Part shown: one piece after another, positions 62,472 to 64,000 of the stretch | How the letters are laid out: each line of letters starts with the position of its first letter | Numbering within the stretch: position 1 is the stretch's first letter | Notes under the pieces: generated by a model | Databases searched by the model: none | What the model was told of the DNA's origin: nothing | Seen by the model: only the letters and a program-made list of their open reading frames with translations | Origin: Pseudomonadota bacterium | Lineage (GTDB): Bacteria > Pseudomonadota > Alphaproteobacteria > Rhizobiales > Rhizobiaceae | DNA: 64,000 bases | Direction: 5' to 3' | Assembly (NCBI GenBank): GCA_023451735.1 | Contig: JAEXYH010000055.1 | Location: forward strand, 1-64,000 | Position numbers and translations under genes: made by a program

Positions 62472-63032
62472 ATGGCGAACATCGCTTCCGCCAACATCCT
62501 CATTTTGGCCACGGATGGCTATGAACGTTCGGAACTTCGCGTGCCCCACGAAGAGCTGACAAGACGGGGCGCCGATGTCAAGATTGCCTCGATCAAAGCC
62601 GGCGAGATCAAAAGTTGGGACGAAAAAGACTGGGGTGACTCGGTCACCGTCGATCTCGACGTGAAACAGGTTAAGGTGGAGGATTTCGATGCCCTCGTCC
62701 TGCCGGGCGGCCAGATCAATCCGGACGTGCTGCGCAGCAATGATGACGCAGTAGAACTGGTTCGCCAGTTCGTCAGCAGCGGCAAACCGGTCGCCGCGAT
62801 TTGCCATGGCCCTTGGTTGCTGGTCGAGGCGGATGCCCTTCGCGGCCGCAAGGCGACTTCCTATGCCTCTATCCGCACCGACCTGCGCAATGCCGGCGCC
62901 AGCTGGGAGGATGAGGCCGTCGTGGTTGATAACGGCATCATCACCTCGCGCTCGCCGAAAGACCTCGCCCAGTTCGTCGACAAGATCGTTGAGGAAGTGG
63001 AAGAAGGCATCCACCAACGCCGCGCGGCGTAA
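62472..63032 (+). CDS. DJ-1/PfpI-family protein (class I glutamine amidotransferase-like)
   Basis: 186 residues from ATG 62472, AGGAG 7 bases upstream. The nucleophile elbow is VAAICHGPWLL with the cysteine near residue 115; the partner glutamate lies in DGYERSELRVP near residue 18, and a histidine follows the cysteine. It matches the PfpI/YhbO/YraA branch, whose members protect against oxidative, heat and glycation stress. The stress-gene surroundings agree with that role. Confidence 0.92.
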   Translation: MANIASANILILATDGYERSELRVPHEELTRRGADVKIASIKAGEIKSWDEKDWGDSVTVDLDVKQVKVEDFDALVLPGGQINPDVLRSNDDAVELVRQFVSSGKPVAAICHGPWLLVEADALRGRKATSYASIRTDLRNAGASWEDEAVVVDNGIITSRSPKDLAQFVDKIVEEVEEGIHQRRAA

Positions 63033-63142
63033 GTGAATTCTTTTAAGGTCGGCAGCCCGTCATCGGTCTGCCGGCAACTTCTCTCCTTAGCGATGGAGAG
63101 AAGGATGCAAAGCTCCAACTCTTTCGCTTCAGGCAAGAACAT

Positions 63143-63168
63143 CCCTCTCCCCGCCTGCGGGGAGAGGG
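63143..63168. repeat. perfect 12-bp inverted repeat
   Basis: CCCTCTCCCCGC, CT, GCGGGGAGAGGG, with the same CTCTCCCC word as the hairpin near 40110. It lies between the convergent PfpI and topoisomerase genes and may end either mRNA, but has no T-run. Confidence 0.7.
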
Positions 63169-63227
63169 TAATTGAGAGGCAACCTGCTAATCTCGTCAGG
63201 GCAAACAGTGATTCCCTGGCTGGAGCC

Positions 63228-64000
63228 TCACCCGTCCCGTAAAAATGCCACCAACCGTTCCTCGTCGGTCCGCAAACCGCGCCTCGGCTTCACCGTCTTT
63301 TTATCCGTCATGATCTTCCTCAACGGCGTCTCATCTTCGGCAAGTTCCAGAATGCTCGGATGGATATAGCTCGACCGGCAGACAGCCGGCGTGTTCTGCA
63401 GCACATCCGAAGCCGCCTGCGTCAGCGCCTTTATCTTCGGCCGTTTGCCCTCCTCTTCCACCACCCTCCAAGCCATCATGAAAGCCGCAAGGCTGCCGCC
63501 CCATGTTCGAAAGGTCTTGGCCGAAACAGGAAACCCGGCCGCTTTGGCAAGATAGGCATTGAGCCTGCCGGAATCGACCGGCCGCGGCGTGCCGTGTTCG
63601 TCGGGAAACGAAAAGAGCTGACGGCCGGGCAGATCTGAGATTTCTTCGAGAATGCGCTGTAGGCGCGGATGCTTGAGCGTATGCTGGACGCGCTTTCCGC
63701 CCTTTGCGGTAAAGCGCAGGAGCACGCCATCGCCGGATAGAACCATGTGGCGTTTCAGCAGCGTGGTCGCCCCATAGGTGCGGTTTTCTTTCGCGTAAGC
63801 CCGGTTGCCGACACGCAGATGCGTGACATCCATCAGCGCCACGAGCGCGGCCAGCACGCAATCCGACTTGTCGAGACCAAGCGACAGATCGCGTTTCACC
63901 TTGCGGCGGATGCGCGGCAACGCCTCGCCGAAACTCAGCAACTGGTCAAATTTCTGTTCACTGCGAAAGCTCTGCCAATCGGCATGATAGCGATATTGCT
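63228..64000 (-). CDS. type IB DNA topoisomerase, N-terminus cut by the window end
   Basis: The reading frame is open to the right edge (the last bases read QYRYHADWQSFRSEQKFDQL), so the gene continues outside; 257 codons are seen. Motifs of the poxvirus/bacterial type IB enzymes are SLGLDKSDCVLAALVALMD, LRVGNRAYAKENRTYGATTL, FTAKGGKR (active-site Lys region), KTFRTWGGSLAA and the catalytic tyrosine in RSSYIHPSIL. It relaxes supercoils by a 3'-phosphotyrosyl link. Such genes are common stress-linked accessory genes in rhizobia. Confidence 0.93.
   Translation of the reverse strand, partial: QYRYHADWQSFRSEQKFDQLLSFGEALPRIRRKVKRDLSLGLDKSDCVLAALVALMDVTHLRVGNRAYAKENRTYGATTLLKRHMVLSGDGVLLRFTAKGGKRVQHTLKHPRLQRILEEISDLPGRQLFSFPDEHGTPRPVDSGRLNAYLAKAAGFPVSAKTFRTWGGSLAAFMMAWRVVEEEGKRPKIKALTQAASDVLQNTPAVCRSSYIHPSILELAEDETPLRKIMTDKKTVKPRRGLRTDEERLVAFLRDG

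Noticed and set aside
63143..63168. CRISPR or insertion-sequence ends among the palindromic repeats
   Set aside because: The repeats are single hairpins in separate spacers, without regular spacing, a transposase gene or target duplications.

Overview
The window looks like a chromosomal or large-replicon segment of a member of the Rhizobiaceae (Rhizobium/Agrobacterium/Neorhizobium type). The evidence is the GC-rich codon use, the PhyR-NepR-EcfG general stress response (GSR) locus, many Dpp-type ABC transporters and palindromic intergenic repeats of the kind found in rhizobia. Species cannot be fixed from sequence alone. No rRNA, tRNA, IS element, prophage or CRISPR array was recognised.

Layout. 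0.1-4.5 kb: core GSR locus (HWE-type kinase, phyR, nepR, ecfG) and a YqjD/YqjE-like membrane pair. 4.6-19.5 kb: one long leftward block with a LacI regulator, nucleoside hydrolase, adenine deaminase, phosphoribosyltransferase, M19 dipeptidase and two Dpp-type ABC transporter sets that share one pair of ATPases. 19.6-29.9 kb: LysR/glutaryl-CoA dehydrogenase, a GNAT protein, XRE-cupin regulator with aldehyde dehydrogenase, AlkC-like repair protein, DEAD-box helicase, amidase. 30-34 kb: sulfate ABC transporter. 34-40 kb: EamA transporter, hybrid kinase, TetR/RidA pair with three identical-pattern operators, and an enoyl-CoA hydratase-family hydrolase. 40-45 kb: RND efflux pump with its TetR regulator and operator. 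45-64 kb: a region rich in small stress-type genes. It holds a hybrid kinase, BON protein, PQQ glucose dehydrogenase, GST, SodC, a second EcfG-like sigma factor, a second and very short NepR-like protein, a DUF2934 protein, GlgA, GlgX, an orphan HsdR-N-like protein, a 25-residue membrane peptide, a PfpI protein and a truncated topoisomerase IB.

The unifying theme is the general stress response. By reading the intergenic regions on both strands I found eight exact matches to the known alphaproteobacterial EcfG promoter (GGAAC-N16/17-CGTT), each a short distance upstream of a start codon, plus several with one base changed in the -10. They lie before phyR, the DUF883 gene, the PAS-PAS hybrid kinase, the second ecfG (with sodC behind it), several unknown small genes and glgX. 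Two promoters, for glgX and the gene facing it, occupy the same 27 bp because the site is an inverted repeat. The window therefore seems to hold the GSR switch, a second sigma/anti-sigma set and a good part of its regulon.
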